Assembly: GCF_009823805.1 (NCBI RefSeq)
Contig: NZ_WUEK01000004.1
Coordinates: 310,001 to 374,000, forward strand
Length of the DNA: 64,000 nucleotides
Origin: Nocardioides flavescens
GTDB taxonomy: Bacteria; Actinomycetota; Actinomycetes; Propionibacteriales; Nocardioidaceae
Direction of reading: 5' to 3'
Position numbers and translations under genes: made by a program. Positions 36,196 to 44,373 of the stretch are shown in pieces. Numbering within the stretch: the first letter of the stretch is position 1; every line of letters starts with the position of its first letter. Under the pieces are notes generated by a model, which saw only the letters and a program-made list of their open reading frames with translations, did no database searches and was not told the DNA's origin.

Positions 36196-37611
36196 CTAAG
36201 GGCGAGCGGCGGGTGCGCTCGTCGGCGCGACGGTGAGCGTCGTGGTGACGGTGGGGGACGGCGGGCAGGGGTTGGCCGGAGCCGGCGTCGGGGGGACGGG
36301 CGTCGAGGTGGGCGTCCCGGTCACGGTGACCGTGGCGGTGGGGGTCACCGGGGTGCAGGGCGGCGGCAGGATCGGCGTGGTCCACGCGGCGATGCGCGGG
36401 GCCTTGCGCTTGGTGAACTTCAGCGTGCCGGCGAACATCGAGCGCCGCGCGTCGTACGTCGAGGTGCGGTCGTAGTTCACGCCCGCGGGGCAGTTGCCGA
36501 TGCTCGGGCAGGTCCAGGCGTGCAGGAAGAGCATCAGCTCGTTGTTCGGTCCGCGGCCGAGGTCGGCGCCGCCGGGCCCGCACAGGCCGGTCTTGGCCTG
36601 GTTGAGCATCACCTGGCGCTTCGACCTCGACCAGTCGGTGATCTTGACCGAGCGGCGCGAGGTGGTGATGTAGGAGCAGTCGCCGAAGTAGCCCTCGGAG
36701 GTGATGAGCACGTAGGTGCGGCCCCTGCGGACCATCGTGGGGTTCTCGATCACGTCGTCGTTGCTGCGGACCATCTCGGTGCTGCGCACCGGGTTGCCCT
36801 CGGCGCGGCCGCTGGCGGGCAGCGCCACGATGCGGATCGAGGAGGGGATGCTCTGGGTGCGGTACATGAGGTACTGCTGGCCGCCGCGGTCCTTGAAGTA
36901 CTCCGGGTCGATGACGCCGTTCTTGGGCATGCCCTTGCCGCGCCGCTTGATCTTGTCGTACGCCGCGGGCGCGGCGGCGCCCTTGGGACAGACCACCGGA
37001 CGCTCGTCGGGGACGAACGTCGCCGTCGGGTCGGTCGCGGTGGCCACGCCGATGCAGCGGCCGTCCAGTCCGAGCCCCGCGACCTCGGCGGAGAAGTAGA
37101 GCAGCCAGGTGCCGCCGACCTGGACCAGGTCGGAGGCCCAGATGCGACCGCTGATCGCCCACGAGGGGAGCGCGGTCAGCGCGGAGGGGATGTTGGTCCA
37201 GGGCCCGCCGGGGGAGGGGGCCACGGCGCGCGGCGCAGCCGGGCCGGTCGAGACGGCGAGCCAGCCGCCGGGGTAGCGCACGACCGTGGGGTCGGCGGCG
37301 CCGCGGTAGGACAGCACGGGCTGGGCGCCGAACGTCTTGCCCGCCTTCGCGCCCTGGCCCGCGGTCTGCGCGGCGGTCTGGACCGCGCGCCAGGTCTGCT
37401 GGGTCTCGCGCTGGGCGCCGGCGTAGCGCCCCGCGGGCTGCGACGTCCACGCCCCGTCGCGCCCCGGTGCCGCCGATCCGCTCTGGGCGGCGAGCAGCGT
37501 CCCCACGAGGGCGAGCGCCAGCGCGGCGAGCGAGACGACGCTCGTGCGGCGGGCCTGCGTGCGGCCGGAGGTACGGCGGGACGTGTGGACCTTGGAGCGG
37601 ACCTGAGACAT
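36196..37611 (-). CDS. Secreted GH43-like five-bladed propeller protein
   Basis: 471 residues. Basic N-terminus and signal segment (VVSLAALALALVGTLLAAQSGSAAPG), propeller domain at 95-400, and a Pro/Thr-rich tail (410-470) with several Cys. A GH43-type acidic triad is visible: Asp in GAADPTVVRYPGG, Asp in NGVIDPEYFKDRGG and Glu in VIENPTMVRRGRTYV. The sugar target is unknown; GH43 enzymes cut arabinan, xylan or galactan, and arabinan is an actinobacterial wall component. ATG at 37611 is chosen over a GTG two codons earlier; both have weak ribosome sites. The Thr/Pro tail resembles that of the EEP protein at 43097, suggesting a common surface location. Confidence 0.8.
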   Translation of the reverse strand: MSQVRSKVHTSRRTSGRTQARRTSVVSLAALALALVGTLLAAQSGSAAPGRDGAWTSQPAGRYAGAQRETQQTWRAVQTAAQTAGQGAKAGKTFGAQPVLSYRGAADPTVVRYPGGWLAVSTGPAAPRAVAPSPGGPWTNIPSALTALPSWAISGRIWASDLVQVGGTWLLYFSAEVAGLGLDGRCIGVATATDPTATFVPDERPVVCPKGAAAPAAYDKIKRRGKGMPKNGVIDPEYFKDRGGQQYLMYRTQSIPSSIRIVALPASGRAEGNPVRSTEMVRSNDDVIENPTMVRRGRTYVLITSEGYFGDCSYITTSRRSVKITDWSRSKRQVMLNQAKTGLCGPGGADLGRGPNNELMLFLHAWTCPSIGNCPAGVNYDRTSTYDARRSMFAGTLKFTKRKAPRIAAWTTPILPPPCTPVTPTATVTVTGTPTSTPVPPTPAPANPCPPSPTVTTTLTVAPTSAPAARP

Positions 37612-37683
37612 GTGCACCCGTGTCAGTGGTCGGACGGTGGTCGGTGAGGCAGAACCTCACCATGCAGACGCAGCCCGGGAGAA

Positions 37684-37710
37684 ATCGGTTGGGACCGATC
37701 CGCGTAGAGT
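37684..37710 (+). promoter_or_regulatory. Promoter and dyad of the LicD-methyltransferase gene
   Basis: TAGAGT (37705-37710) lies 6 bases before the GTG at 37717, giving a leaderless mRNA. A dyad ATCGGT-TGGG-ACCGAT (37684-37699) sits directly upstream, where a regulator would block the -35 region. Confidence 0.5.
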
Positions 37711-37716
37711 CCCCGC

Positions 37717-39345
37717 GTGGAACCAGGCGGACTCGTGAGCAGGGTGGTCGACCGTGCCCGCCGCCGGGTCGGAGACGCCGGAGCGGCCGGCGCCGCGGTC
37801 CGGGACGTCCGGGTCGACGACGAGGGCATCACCGCCACCGCGTCCGAGGAGGCGGTGCTCGACCTCCTCGTCGACGAGCGCCGCATCTTCTCCTTCTGGC
37901 TGCACCGTGACGGCGAGCAGCGCGGCCGGGACTGGCACGTGGGGTGGCCTCGCACGCTGCAGGAGTTCCTGGTCGGCACCGGCCGGGTCACGGTCGCGGT
38001 GCACGAGAGCGGTGAGCGGGTCTTCGACGAGACGGTGCGACTCGGTGGTGGCGACCAGCCGCTCGCGATCGTCCACCCGCGCACGGGCCAGCCGCTCAGC
38101 CTCGACAAGTCGTGGCGCCGGGTCGTCACCTTCGACACCCGCTCCGAGCACAACATCGCGCCGCTCATGGACGCCGTCCAGGTCGTCATCGACGCGCTGC
38201 GCGAGGCCGGCATCGAGGCGTTCCTGGCCTACGGCACGCTGCTCGGCGCGGTGCGCGAGGGCCGGCTGATCGGTCACGACAGCGACGCCGACCTCGGCTA
38301 CGTCAGCGAGCTGAGCCACCCCGTCGACGTCATCCGGGAGTCGTTCCGGGTGCAGCGCGCGCTCATCGACCTCGGCTACCGCATCACCCGCTACTCCGCG
38401 CTCGCCTTCAAGGTCGACGTCGAGGAGGGCGACGGAGTGGTGCGTGGCCTCGACGTCTTCGGTGGCTTCCTCATGGACGGCCACCTGCACCTGATGGGGG
38501 AGGTGCGCGAGCCGTTCGAGCGCTCGTGGATCTTCCCGCTCGGCACGACCACCCTGGAGGGCCGCACCTTCCCGGCGCCGGCCGACCCGGACCGCCTCCT
38601 GTCGGCGATGTACGGCGCGCAGTGGCGCACGCCCGACCCGGCGTTCCACTTCTCGACGCCCCCCTCGACCTACCGTCGGCTCAACGGCTGGTTCCGCGGC
38701 CTGCGCGTCGGCCGGGCCCGATGGGACCGGATCTACTCCCGCGTCCTCAAGGGCGTGCCCGACCCCTCGCCGTTCGTGCGGTGGGTCGCGGAGCGCGAGC
38801 CCGACGTGGCGAGCTTCGTCGACGTGGGCTGCGGTCGCGGCGCCGACGTGCTGGAGATGGCCGCGCGCGGGGTGCCCTCGCTCGGTCTCGACTTCCAGCC
38901 GCGCTCCTACGCCCGCGCCGAGGCGCGGGCCCAGGAGCAGGGACTCGCCGGCGCTCGGTTCCAGACCCTCAACCTGCTCGAGGTGCGCCAGCTGCTCGTG
39001 ATCGGCGCGCAGCTCGCGCGGCTGCCCGGGCCGCGGGTGGTCCTCGCCCGGCACCTCGTCGACACCCTGAAGCGCCCGGCCCGCACTCGGCTGTGGCGCC
39101 TGGCCCGGATGGCCACCGTCGGGCCCGCGGGTGCGCCGGCCGGCCGGTTCTACGTCGAGTTCCTCGCCAAGGCCGGCGAGGACGGCTACGCCGGGCGACA
39201 CCGCGTACGCCGCCGGCGGGCTGCCATGATCGTCAAGGAGATCGAGGCCGCCGGGGGCACCGTGGTGCACCGGGAGGACGTCGAGGTCTCGCAGTCACCG
39301 GACGCCTCGCGGCTGTGCCGGCTCGTCGTGGAGTGGAGGCAGTGA
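37717..39345 (+). CDS. LicD-type nucleotidyltransferase fused to a methyltransferase-like domain
   Basis: 542 residues. Residues about 130-330 are a LicD/nucleotidyltransferase-fold domain: FLAYGTLLGAVREGRLIGHDSDADLGY carries the G-T-L-L-G-x-x-R loop and the metal-binding D-x-D. LicD adds phosphocholine or similar groups to surface glycans. Residues 365-530 form a Rossmann methyltransferase-like domain with the SAM loop FVDVGCGRGADVLEMAARG. The N-terminal 120 residues are beta-rich and unassigned. One polypeptide may both attach and methylate a head group; this is inference. Operon of three: this gene, a coiled-coil protein (1-base overlap) and a sulfotransferase-like gene. Confidence 0.82.
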   Translation: MEPGGLVSRVVDRARRRVGDAGAAGAAVRDVRVDDEGITATASEEAVLDLLVDERRIFSFWLHRDGEQRGRDWHVGWPRTLQEFLVGTGRVTVAVHESGERVFDETVRLGGGDQPLAIVHPRTGQPLSLDKSWRRVVTFDTRSEHNIAPLMDAVQVVIDALREAGIEAFLAYGTLLGAVREGRLIGHDSDADLGYVSELSHPVDVIRESFRVQRALIDLGYRITRYSALAFKVDVEEGDGVVRGLDVFGGFLMDGHLHLMGEVREPFERSWIFPLGTTTLEGRTFPAPADPDRLLSAMYGAQWRTPDPAFHFSTPPSTYRRLNGWFRGLRVGRARWDRIYSRVLKGVPDPSPFVRWVAEREPDVASFVDVGCGRGADVLEMAARGVPSLGLDFQPRSYARAEARAQEQGLAGARFQTLNLLEVRQLLVIGAQLARLPGPRVVLARHLVDTLKRPARTRLWRLARMATVGPAGAPAGRFYVEFLAKAGEDGYAGRHRVRRRRAAMIVKEIEAAGGTVVHREDVEVSQSPDASRLCRLVVEWRQ

Positions 39346-39596
39346 TGGCTGAGCTGGGTGGCAAGGACCCCCGGGCGCTCGTGCGTCGGGTGCGCGAGGT
39401 GCGCGCCGACATGCGGGAGGTGCGCGAGCTGCGCGAGCGGGTGCAGCGCCTCGAGGCCGAGGTGCAGGAGTGCCGCGCGCTCAACGTCCGCCTCGCCGAG
39501 CTGACCGACGTCGTCACGGAGCTGCTGCTGCCGGTCGCCTCGCGCGACGAGGAGAGGCTGGCCGCGCTCCTGGAGCGCTACCGCACGAGCGTCTGA
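39345..39596 (+). CDS. Short coiled-coil protein (DUF6752-like)
   Basis: 83 residues, nearly all charged coiled coil (RRVREVRADMREVRELRERV, QRLEAEVQECRALNVRLAEL), then LLPVASRDEERLAALLERYR. GGAGG five bases before the ATG; the ATG overlaps the upstream stop by one base (TGATG). Such small proteins are found next to surface-glycan enzymes in actinobacteria and may link the two enzymes beside it. Partner role inferred only from position. Confidence 0.78.
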   Translation: MAELGGKDPRALVRRVREVRADMREVRELRERVQRLEAEVQECRALNVRLAELTDVVTELLLPVASRDEERLAALLERYRTSV

Positions 39597-39609
39597 GACC
39601 GGTCCGCTC

Positions 39610-40662
39610 GTGGCCTCGACGGTCTATCTCCACATCGGCCTGCCCAAGACCGGCACGACCTATCTCCAGTCGGTGCTGTGGGGCGCTCGCGACCAGCTCG
39701 CGCGCGACGGCTACCTCCTGCCCGGCTCCGGCCACCGTGAGCACCTGTGGGCCGCGCTCGACCTGCAGGAGCGTCGCAACCTCGCCCGGCGCCACCCCGA
39801 CGCGCCCGGCACCCTGGAGCGGCTGCTCGCGGAGGTCGAGCGCCACCGCGGCCCCGCGATCATCACCCACGAGTTCTTCTGCGGCGCTCGTCGCGCCCAG
39901 GTCGACCGACTGCTGGAGCGGCTCGCTCCTGCGCAGGTGCACGTCGTCGTCACCGCGCGCGACGCGCTCGGCATGCTCACCGCCGGGTGGGCGGAGTACG
40001 TCAAGAACGGCGGCACGACCCCGCTCTCGGAGATGGGCGGCGAGGCCACCGACGGCCAGGCCGAGTTCGGGTGGCGCACCTGGGACCTCGCCGGCGTGCT
40101 GCGCCGCTGGGGCAGGCAGCTGCCGCCCGAGCAGGTGCACGTCGTGCCGATGCCGGGCCGCGGCGCCCCGCGCGACCAGCACTGGCGCAACGTCGCCACG
40201 GTGCTCGGCCTCGACCCCGCCCGCTACGACGCGCCGGAAGAGGCCCGCAACCCCGCCCTCGGGGTGACCCAGGTCGAGCTGCTGCGCCGCATCAACCCCC
40301 ACCTCACGGGCGAGGGTGGCGGGTTCCGCCGACCGGTCGACCGGGGCACGTGGATCCGCGGCTACCTCGCGGAGCGCCACCTGGTGGGCCAGGGCGGCGA
40401 GCGCCTCGGCGCCGGCCCTGAGCAGGTGGCCGAGTGCCGCGAGCGCGCGGAGAAGGCCGTGGCGATGATCCGGCGCCGCGGGTTCCACGTGCAGGGTGAG
40501 GTGGAGAGTCTCCTCGTACCCCACGACCTCCCGGTCCGTCAACGACCTCACGACGTGTCGGATGCGGAACTGCTCGGTTCCGCGTCTATGCTCGTCGCTG
40601 GTCTGCTCGAGGACGTGCGACGACTCAGTCGTGACGCCCCCGACCTGATCGAGGGTGCGTAG
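39610..40662 (+). CDS. Sulfotransferase-like P-loop protein
   Basis: 350 residues. The 5'-phosphosulfate loop HIGLPKTGTTYLQSVLW is at residues 6-22, as in sulfotransferases using PAPS. VHVVVTARDALGMLTAGWAEYVKN near 115 corresponds to the 3'-phosphate-binding region (RDP type). The C-terminal third is helical and unassigned. It probably decorates a surface glycan or lipid made by the two genes before it. GTG start 14 bases after the coiled-coil gene. No PAPS synthesis genes are in the window. Confidence 0.78.
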   Translation: MASTVYLHIGLPKTGTTYLQSVLWGARDQLARDGYLLPGSGHREHLWAALDLQERRNLARRHPDAPGTLERLLAEVERHRGPAIITHEFFCGARRAQVDRLLERLAPAQVHVVVTARDALGMLTAGWAEYVKNGGTTPLSEMGGEATDGQAEFGWRTWDLAGVLRRWGRQLPPEQVHVVPMPGRGAPRDQHWRNVATVLGLDPARYDAPEEARNPALGVTQVELLRRINPHLTGEGGGFRRPVDRGTWIRGYLAERHLVGQGGERLGAGPEQVAECRERAEKAVAMIRRRGFHVQGEVESLLVPHDLPVRQRPHDVSDAELLGSASMLVAGLLEDVRRLSRDAPDLIEGA

Positions 40663-40705
40663 CCTCTTCCCACCACGCACCCCTCGTCTCCTGGAGAGGT
40701 TGTCC

Positions 40706-42208
40706 GTGAAGAAGCTCTCGGCGCTCATGTCCGGTGCGGTCGCCGCCGCCCTGGTGGCCACGATGGGTGCGACCGCGCCGTCGGTCGCCTCGCCCGACCC
40801 CGCGACCGCGGCCAACACCGCCCCCGCCGCGGCGTACGCCGCCGCCGACGCGACGGTCGCTCCCGCTGCGGTGGCGGGCAAGAAGCGCCGCTACAAGGCA
40901 CCGACCGGCCCGTACTTCAACAACCCGCGCGGCAGCCTGGCCAAGAAGACCGCCATCGAGCGCAAGATCCTCGAGGTCCTGCGTCACGTGCCGAAGGGCG
41001 AGACCGCGCGCATCGCGCTCTACTCCTTCGACCGCATCCCCGTCGCCAACGCGCTGATCGCGGCGCACAAGCGCGGCGTCAACATCCAGATGCTGCTCAA
41101 CGACCACCAGGACACCAAGGCCATGAAGATGGTCCGCGGCGCCCTGGGCACCAACCGCAAGGCCAAGAGCTTCATCTACAAGTGCCACTGGGGCTGTCGC
41201 AGCGTCGCGGTCGACGACCGCAACCTGCACTCGAAGTTCCTGACCTTCACCAAGTCCGGCAAGTCCGAGGACGTCGTGGTGATCGGGTCGGCGAACTTCA
41301 TGCGCAACGCCACGCACCACCAGTGGAACGACATGTACTTCTTCAACGGCGACGCCGCGATCTTCGACCAGATCAACGCGACGTTCAAGGACATGAAGAA
41401 GGACTACGAGAAGGCTCAGCCGCCGATGTACTACTGCGGCACGCCGGTCAACGGCACCTCGTGCGACGACTCGGTCGACAAGTACACCAACTGGGTCTTC
41501 CCCAAGCCGACGAGCCCGAAGAACGACGTCGTGCTCGACATGCTCAACAAGATCCAGTGCCTCACCCCCGACGGCGCAGGCGGCCAGACCCGCACCAAGC
41601 TCGACCTGTCGATGCACACCATCCGCGGCAACCGCGGCAACTACCTCTCGGCCGCGATCCGCCAGAAGTTCGCCGAGGGCTGCGACTTCCGGGTCAACTA
41701 CGGCCTCATCGGCTACCAGGCCAAGCAGATCCTCGGTGCCGCGACGCCGCGCGGTCGCATCCCCCTGCGCTCGACGGGCTTCGACTTCAACACCGAGGAC
41801 AACTTCGACCTCAACAACGACGGCGACGACGACCTCATCCTCGACCGCTACACGCACCAGAAGTACTTCCTCATCGACGGCACCTACAACGGCAAGCCGG
41901 GCACCAAGCTGGTGCTGACGGGGTCGTCGAACTGGGCGAGCCTCGGCACGGCGCAGGACGAGATGTTCTTCACCATCCTGAACAGCCCGGGCACCTACAA
42001 GCGCTACCTCAAGAACTACGACTTCATGTGGAAGCCGGGCAACTCGCGCAACGCCTACACCACGACGTACGACAACTTCCGCGTCGCTACCCAGGTGACC
42101 GGCGCCGACGGCGTCACCCGCACGGTCTACAAGACCGAGCGCCGCCCCGTGACGATGGTGCTGCCCGACCACCACAAGGCCGGCGGGAAGTACTGGGAAG
42201 GCGACTGA
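40706..42208 (+). CDS. Secreted phospholipase D-like protein with Ca-binding insertion
   Basis: 500 residues. Signal peptide (KKLSALMSGAVAAALVATMGA), then two PLD half-domains: first His-x-Lys at H175/K177 (LHSKFLTF) with VVIGSANFMRN but no following Asp, second complete HxKx4D at H384/K386/D391 (THQKYFLID) with LTGSSNWASL. Residues 368-379 (DLNNDGDDDLIL) match the D-x-N-x-D-G-x-x-D-L calcium loop of FG-GAP/VCBS repeats and lie just before the second motif. Hydrolyses phosphodiesters of lipid or DNA outside the cell; substrate unknown. GTG with GGAGAGG six bases upstream. Confidence 0.87.
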   Translation: MKKLSALMSGAVAAALVATMGATAPSVASPDPATAANTAPAAAYAAADATVAPAAVAGKKRRYKAPTGPYFNNPRGSLAKKTAIERKILEVLRHVPKGETARIALYSFDRIPVANALIAAHKRGVNIQMLLNDHQDTKAMKMVRGALGTNRKAKSFIYKCHWGCRSVAVDDRNLHSKFLTFTKSGKSEDVVVIGSANFMRNATHHQWNDMYFFNGDAAIFDQINATFKDMKKDYEKAQPPMYYCGTPVNGTSCDDSVDKYTNWVFPKPTSPKNDVVLDMLNKIQCLTPDGAGGQTRTKLDLSMHTIRGNRGNYLSAAIRQKFAEGCDFRVNYGLIGYQAKQILGAATPRGRIPLRSTGFDFNTEDNFDLNNDGDDDLILDRYTHQKYFLIDGTYNGKPGTKLVLTGSSNWASLGTAQDEMFFTILNSPGTYKRYLKNYDFMWKPGNSRNAYTTTYDNFRVATQVTGADGVTRTVYKTERRPVTMVLPDHHKAGGKYWEGD

Positions 42209-42217
42209 GTCTCGGCA

Positions 42218-42308
42218 GGTGGTTTCGAGACAGTCGCTAGCGCGACTTCCTCAACCACTGGGACCGCCGGTGGTTGAGGAGGGCCGCTAGGCCCGTCTCG
42301 AAACCACG
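42218..42308. repeat. Hairpin repeat pair, locus 4 (convergent genes)
   Basis: Copies at 42218-42258 (apical stem GTCGC/GCGAC with TAGC between) and inverted at 42269-42308 (apical GGGCC/GGCCC). It fills the 110-base gap between the PLD gene and the lipoprotein gene, both ending here. Confidence 0.88.
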
Positions 42309-42318
42309 TCCGGTGACG

Positions 42319-42972
42319 TCAGCCCGCCTCGGGGATGTCGGAGTCCTCGGCGGTGATGAGGGTGCCGGCGAACTCGGCGGCGGTGTCGGTGTCGGCGGCC
42401 GTCACGACGACGGCGGTCGAGGGCAGGGCCCGGCCGATGCCGGTGGTCGAGCCGTCGTAGGAGCTCCAGGTGCCGAGGCCCGAGCTCTCGAGGTCGACGC
42501 TGCCGCTCTCGGTGGCGCCGTCGCCGAGCACCTCGGCGACCAGGGGCGCCAGCTTGCCCGTGCGCTGGGTGAGCACGACCGGGGCGCCGGTGTCGTCGGT
42601 GGCCTGCACGACCCAGCCCTGCGCGTCGTACGTCGCGCTGGTGATGCTCCAGCCCGCCGGCAGCGAGGTCGGGATCAGGGCCGGGAACTGCTCGGCCAGG
42701 GCGTCCTGGACCCCGGCGACGACCACCGGGTCCATGGTGGGGACGTCGCTGGTGGCCGACTCGGACGGCGTTGCGGACGTGCTCGCGGAGGCGCTCATGG
42801 TCGGGCTGGCCGAGGCGCTGGCCGAAGCCGTCGACGAGGCGGTGGGGGAGGCGCCGCCGTCGGTCGCCTCGCCGCCGTCGCCGCCGCAGCCGGCGAGCGC
42901 GACCAGCGCCAGGGACGCGACGGCGAGAGTTGCGGATCGTGCACCGAACGGGTGGGGCCTGGAGTCCGTCAT
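42319..42972 (-). CDS. Ser/Ala/Thr-rich lipoprotein of unknown function
   Basis: 217 residues. Lipoprotein signal with lipobox LAGC (VASLALVALAGCGG), a low-complexity Ser/Ala/Thr linker (31-75) and a folded C-terminal domain of about 140 residues (VVAGVQDALAEQFPALIPTSLPAGW, VVQATDDTGAPVVLTQRTGKLAP). The fold was not recognised. ATG with GGAG close upstream. Divergent from the second EEP gene, sharing a 124-base gap. Confidence 0.83.
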   Translation of the reverse strand: MTDSRPHPFGARSATLAVASLALVALAGCGGDGGEATDGGASPTASSTASASASASPTMSASASTSATPSESATSDVPTMDPVVVAGVQDALAEQFPALIPTSLPAGWSITSATYDAQGWVVQATDDTGAPVVLTQRTGKLAPLVAEVLGDGATESGSVDLESSGLGTWSSYDGSTTGIGRALPSTAVVVTAADTDTAAEFAGTLITAEDSDIPEAG

Positions 42973-43096
42973 GTCTCCATAGTGCCTGCTGTCGACGCAG
43001 TCCTGTGAAAACTGTGACTGGAGTGGCTGTTGTGCAACTACCATCTGTCCAGGCAGACTGCTCGCGCGACACGCCGCGGATACTCGGAGGATTCTC

Positions 43097-44311
43097 ATGA
43101 CGTCGACCACCACGCCCACTCGATCGCCCGGACGTACGCGCCGGGCGCGCGTCTGGAGCGTCGCGGCCCTCACCGTCGCCACGCTCCTGGCGGGCTCGGC
43201 GCTCGCCTTCGCGGGCACCGGCGCGGACACCGCGGCGAAGAAGAAGGCCACCGAGGTGGGCCAGACCGGGGCGAGCCCCGTGCCGGTCGTCGACGCGGTC
43301 TCCGGCAAGACGAAGTTCCGGGTGGCGTCGTTCAACATCCTCGGCTACGACCACACCGCCCCCGGCGGCACCAAGCGCGGCTACGCCGACGGCGCCAAGC
43401 GGATGCGCTGGGCCATCCAGTCGCTGAAGAGCAACGACGTCGACGTGGTCGGCCTGCAGGAGTTCCAGCCCCAGCAGTACGACAAGTGGGTCAAGCGCGC
43501 GTCGGGCACCTACGACATCTGGCCCGGCTACACCGACACCGTCGGCTTCCTGCGCAACTCGATCGCCTGGCGCAAGGACATGTTCACCATGGTGTCCAAC
43601 ACCTGGGTGAAGCTGCCCTACTTCAAGGGCGACGTGCTGCGGATGCCGGTCGTGCTGCTGCGCTCCAACGTGACCGGCCAGCAGTTCTACGTCATGAACT
43701 TCCAGAACCCCGCCGACGTGCGTGGCAACGCCGCTCAGTGGCGCCTCACCGGCCAGCGCTGGCAGATCGCGCTGGTCAACCAGCTCCGTGCGTCCAACAG
43801 CCTGCCGATCTTGTGGGTGGGCGACATGAACGCCAAGGAGCAGGTCTTCTGCCGGGTCACCTCGCAGGCCGGGATGATCGCGGCCAACGGGGGCTACAAC
43901 GACGGTGCGAGCTGCCAGCCCCCCGGCAAGATGGTCGTCGACTGGATCTTCGGCAGCGGCGTGAAGTTCAAGAAGTACTCCCAGCTGCGCGACCGCAAGA
44001 TCGCCCGCACCACCGACCACCACCTGATCTCCGCGAAGGTGGTCATGAACCCCTCGACCGCCACCGTGCCGCCGCCGCCGCTGCCCGTCACGACGTGCAC
44101 CACCACGACGCCGACCGGCACGCCGTACGCGACGACCACTCCGTCGATCACCTACTCGACCCCGACGCCCGCGACCCCGTCGGCGACGCCGACGCCGGTG
44201 TCCACGACCTACCCGACGATCACAGTCACCCCGACGTTGGCGCCGACGTCGTCGTGCCTGGTGACGACCCCGCTGCCTGTGATCTTCTCCACGGTCCCAC
44301 CGAAGTACTGA
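43097..44311 (+). CDS. Secreted EEP-family protein, paralogue 2, with His-to-Gln change
   Basis: 404 residues, clearly related to the protein at 34669. Signal segment (VWSVAALTVATLLAGSALAFAG), then SFNILG, VVGLQEFQPQQYDKW, NSIAWRKD, WVGDMNAKE, VVDWIFGSG and TTDHHLISA. At the catalytic NTHNPA site of paralogue 1 it reads MNFQNPAD, so one of the two catalytic His is Gln. The last 80 residues are Thr/Pro repeats with four Cys, like the tail of the GH43-like protein. Activity may be altered or lost, or binding may be the function. GGAGG is present upstream of the ATG. Confidence 0.87.
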   Translation: MTSTTTPTRSPGRTRRARVWSVAALTVATLLAGSALAFAGTGADTAAKKKATEVGQTGASPVPVVDAVSGKTKFRVASFNILGYDHTAPGGTKRGYADGAKRMRWAIQSLKSNDVDVVGLQEFQPQQYDKWVKRASGTYDIWPGYTDTVGFLRNSIAWRKDMFTMVSNTWVKLPYFKGDVLRMPVVLLRSNVTGQQFYVMNFQNPADVRGNAAQWRLTGQRWQIALVNQLRASNSLPILWVGDMNAKEQVFCRVTSQAGMIAANGGYNDGASCQPPGKMVVDWIFGSGVKFKKYSQLRDRKIARTTDHHLISAKVVMNPSTATVPPPPLPVTTCTTTTPTGTPYATTTPSITYSTPTPATPSATPTPVSTTYPTITVTPTLAPTSSCLVTTPLPVIFSTVPPKY

Positions 44312-44318
44312 CGGGTAG

Positions 44319-44361
44319 CCTTGCCGGGACCCAGTCCTGATCCACCCGTGTCCCGGCAAGG
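44319..44361 (+). promoter_or_regulatory. 12-bp inverted repeat spanning promoter and ribosome site of acyl-CoA dehydrogenase gene
   Basis: CCTTGCCGGGAC (44319-44330) pairs perfectly with 44350-44361 across a 19-base loop. The left arm overlaps TAGCCT (44316-44321), a possible -10, and the right arm covers the AAGG of the AAGGAG ribosome site. It may terminate the upstream EEP gene, act as an operator, or hide the ribosome site in read-through RNA. Confidence 0.55.
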
Positions 44362-44373
44362 AGCCCCGCGACC

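Noticed and set aside
34669..44311. Prophage or anti-phage defence island
   Set aside because: No integrase, phage structural, toxin-antitoxin or defence-type domains; the nuclease-like EEP and PLD proteins all carry export signals.
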